A stretch of 64,000 nt of DNA from Pseudomonadota bacterium (GTDB taxonomy: Bacteria; Desulfobacterota; Binatia; Binatales; Binataceae). Below, one piece after another: positions 62,908 to 64,000 of the stretch. The notes beneath the pieces are model-generated. The model searched no databases, was not told the DNA's origin, and was given only the letters and a program-made list of their open reading frames with translations. Both the position numbers and the translations under genes were made by a program. Position 1 is the stretch's first letter. Each line of letters starts with the position of its first letter. Location: NCBI GenBank assembly GCA_021323945.1, contig JAJPKA010000014.1, positions 248,001 through 312,000 of the forward strand. Direction: 5' to 3'.

Positions 62908-64000
62908 GCGGACCCATGAAGAACTCATTCAATATCGGCAAAACCATACTTCGTTTTCGGGCACCGATCGGCAGCATCCTGGTAGCGATTACCATTTTCA
63001 TGGGCTACTGGGCCTCCAAGGTGCAGATCGGAACGCGCTTTGTCGACTTTTTCCCGAGCTATCACCACTACGTGTTGTTGAATAACAAATACGCCCGGAG
63101 CTTCGGGGGCGCCGAAAGCCTCCAAATTATGTTGCGGGTCAAACACGGAGACATTTTCAATCGCAAAACACTCCTGAAAATCCAGGAGTTGAATCGCGAG
63201 ATGGACTCACTGCCGGGAGTGAATCACGAAGAGGTCTTCTCGCTTGCCTCGTTCCGCGTGTCCTACGTTCAGGCCGTCTCTGGCGCTCTCGTGACCGAAC
63301 CCTACATGTTCCCTGACGTCCCCAAGACCGAGCAGGGTATAGCGGCGCTGAAGAAGAATGTCGTGGCTCACTGGGATGCTTTACGACAGCTCGTTAGCGC
63401 CGACTACAAGAGCGCCATGGTCACCGCGTCCTTTAATGACGAAGCGATCAAATATCGCGAATTCTTTCAGGACGTGCAGCGGATTATTCAGAAAAACCAG
63501 GACGAAAACCACGAGATCTACGTAGCCGGCGAACCGATGACGCGGGGCTGGGGCTATCACTATATCTGGCAAATCGTCGCGATTATTCTGATTTCGCTGG
63601 CGGTGATTGTCCTGATTCACTACTACGGCATTCGCGGTGTCGCACGATGGTGGGCGCCGCTGATGACCGGTAGTTGTTCGGCGCTTTGGGGTATGGGATT
63701 CACCGGACTAATTGGCTACCAGCTGGACCCGGTGATGTTGGTCATTCCGTTTATTTTGACCGCTCGCGACGTCAGCCACGGTATTCAGTGGCAGCGTCGG
63801 TTTTATAACGAAATCGAGCGCTCAGGCGGAAACGTCAACGACTCCGTCATTTTGACCACCAACCTGATGTTGCCGCCTGGTTTGGTTTCAATTCTGGCGG
63901 ACATCTTTGGCATCATTTTCGTGTCTTTCAGCGGAATTCCAACTCTACATCACATCGCGCTAACCGGTGCCGTATGGGTGGCGGCGAGTCTCACCATGGT
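62904..64000 (+). CDS. RND/MMPL-family transporter, 3'-truncated by window edge
   Basis: Open for 365 codons to the right edge. The first membrane helix (APIGSILVAITIFMGYWAS) is followed by a periplasmic porter-type domain (VDFFPSYHHYVLLNNKYARSFGGAESLQIMLRVK). Then a cluster of helices appears (IWQIVAIILISLAVIVLIHYYGI, ALWGMGFTGLIGYQLDPVMLVIPFILTARDVSHGIQ) with the charged RDVSHG typical of the MMPL/SSD helix region. The ATG overlaps the YCF48-like stop; another ATG is four codons later. Such transporters move lipids, hydrophobic compounds or solvents. The C-terminal half is outside the window. Confidence 0.9.
   Translation, partial: MSGPMKNSFNIGKTILRFRAPIGSILVAITIFMGYWASKVQIGTRFVDFFPSYHHYVLLNNKYARSFGGAESLQIMLRVKHGDIFNRKTLLKIQELNREMDSLPGVNHEEVFSLASFRVSYVQAVSGALVTEPYMFPDVPKTEQGIAALKKNVVAHWDALRQLVSADYKSAMVTASFNDEAIKYREFFQDVQRIIQKNQDENHEIYVAGEPMTRGWGYHYIWQIVAIILISLAVIVLIHYYGIRGVARWWAPLMTGSCSALWGMGFTGLIGYQLDPVMLVIPFILTARDVSHGIQWQRRFYNEIERSGGNVNDSVILTTNLMLPPGLVSILADIFGIIFVSFSGIPTLHHIALTGAVWVAASLTM

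Noticed and set aside
1-64000. CRISPR arrays, transposases, integrases, tRNA and rRNA genes
   Set aside because: No regularly spaced repeats, no transposase or integrase motifs and no tRNA-like T-arm/anticodon patterns were recognised on reading; a tRNAscan or CRISPR search could not be run.

Overview
This 64 kb window is a moderately GC-rich chromosomal segment of a Gram-negative bacterium: it carries an LptB-type ATPase, a Wza-type outer-membrane lipoprotein and several secreted proteins. No rRNA or tRNA gene, CRISPR array, integrase or transposase was recognised. The mix of acyl-CoA ligase, enoyl-CoA hydratase, CaiB-type CoA-transferase, F420-type oxidoreductases, a YCF48-like protein paired with an RND transporter, and a large exopolysaccharide locus resembles uncultured 'deltaproteobacterial' or Binatota-like genomes. 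That placement is inference from gene content; no marker gene was compared.

Layout. (1) 1-7.5 kb: on the minus strand, a two-gene acyl-CoA ligase/enoyl-CoA hydratase unit, a GT39 glycosyltransferase, glutathione reductase, and a SurA-like/DsbA-like thioredoxin fusion. (2) 8.2-22.9 kb: a long plus-strand exopolysaccharide operon. It encodes Wza-like exporter, Wzc-like chain-length protein without kinase, ExeA-like ATPase with LysM, a CpsD-like protein with a broken P-loop, WbpB/WbpD/WbpE-like nucleotide-sugar enzymes, a polyisoprenyl-phosphate sugar transferase, a flippase, a GT2, a polysaccharide deacetylase, a short UDP-sugar-dehydrogenase-like protein and a methyltransferase. (3) 22.9-34 kb: minus-strand accessory genes: a methyltransferase, a second deacetylase, an FkbH-type HAD/acyltransferase protein with an N-terminal Cys-rich motif, a secreted beta-helix protein, a GT4, a UDP-GlcNAc 2-epimerase, a FemAB/GNAT-like protein and an overlapping 55-residue membrane protein. 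(4) 34-40.6 kb: a Wzy/O-antigen-ligase-like membrane protein followed by three tandem paralogues of a secreted, lytic-transglycosylase-like family with zero, two and one Ig-like domains. (5) 41-48 kb: prolyl-tRNA synthetase, a NUDIX hydrolase, then a molybdoenzyme pair (fused four-cluster ferredoxin/NrfD membrane subunit plus a catalytic subunit without Tat signal). (6) 48.5-57.8 kb: SDR, GT2, ClpB, ClpP, LptB, a Tat-exported DUF882/YcbK-like protein, an LLM flavin/F420 oxidoreductase and a deazaflavin-dependent nitroreductase. (7) 58-64 kb: amidohydrolase, CoA-transferase, beta-class GST, YCF48-like beta-propeller and an RND/MMPL transporter cut by the window edge.

How the genes work together. 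Regions 2-4 together look like a nearly complete Wzx/Wzy-type exopolysaccharide system: sugar-nucleotide synthesis (including enzymes that match the UDP-2,3-diacetamido uronic acid route), lipid-linked assembly, flipping, polymerisation, length control and export, deacetylation, methylation and acylation. Secreted beta-helix and transglycosylase-like proteins may trim or remodel the polymer or the cell wall. The strongest candidates for something undescribed are the three-paralogue transglycosylase-like family beside the polymerase, the Cys-motif FkbH protein, the kinase-less length-control module, and several small overlapping ORFs.
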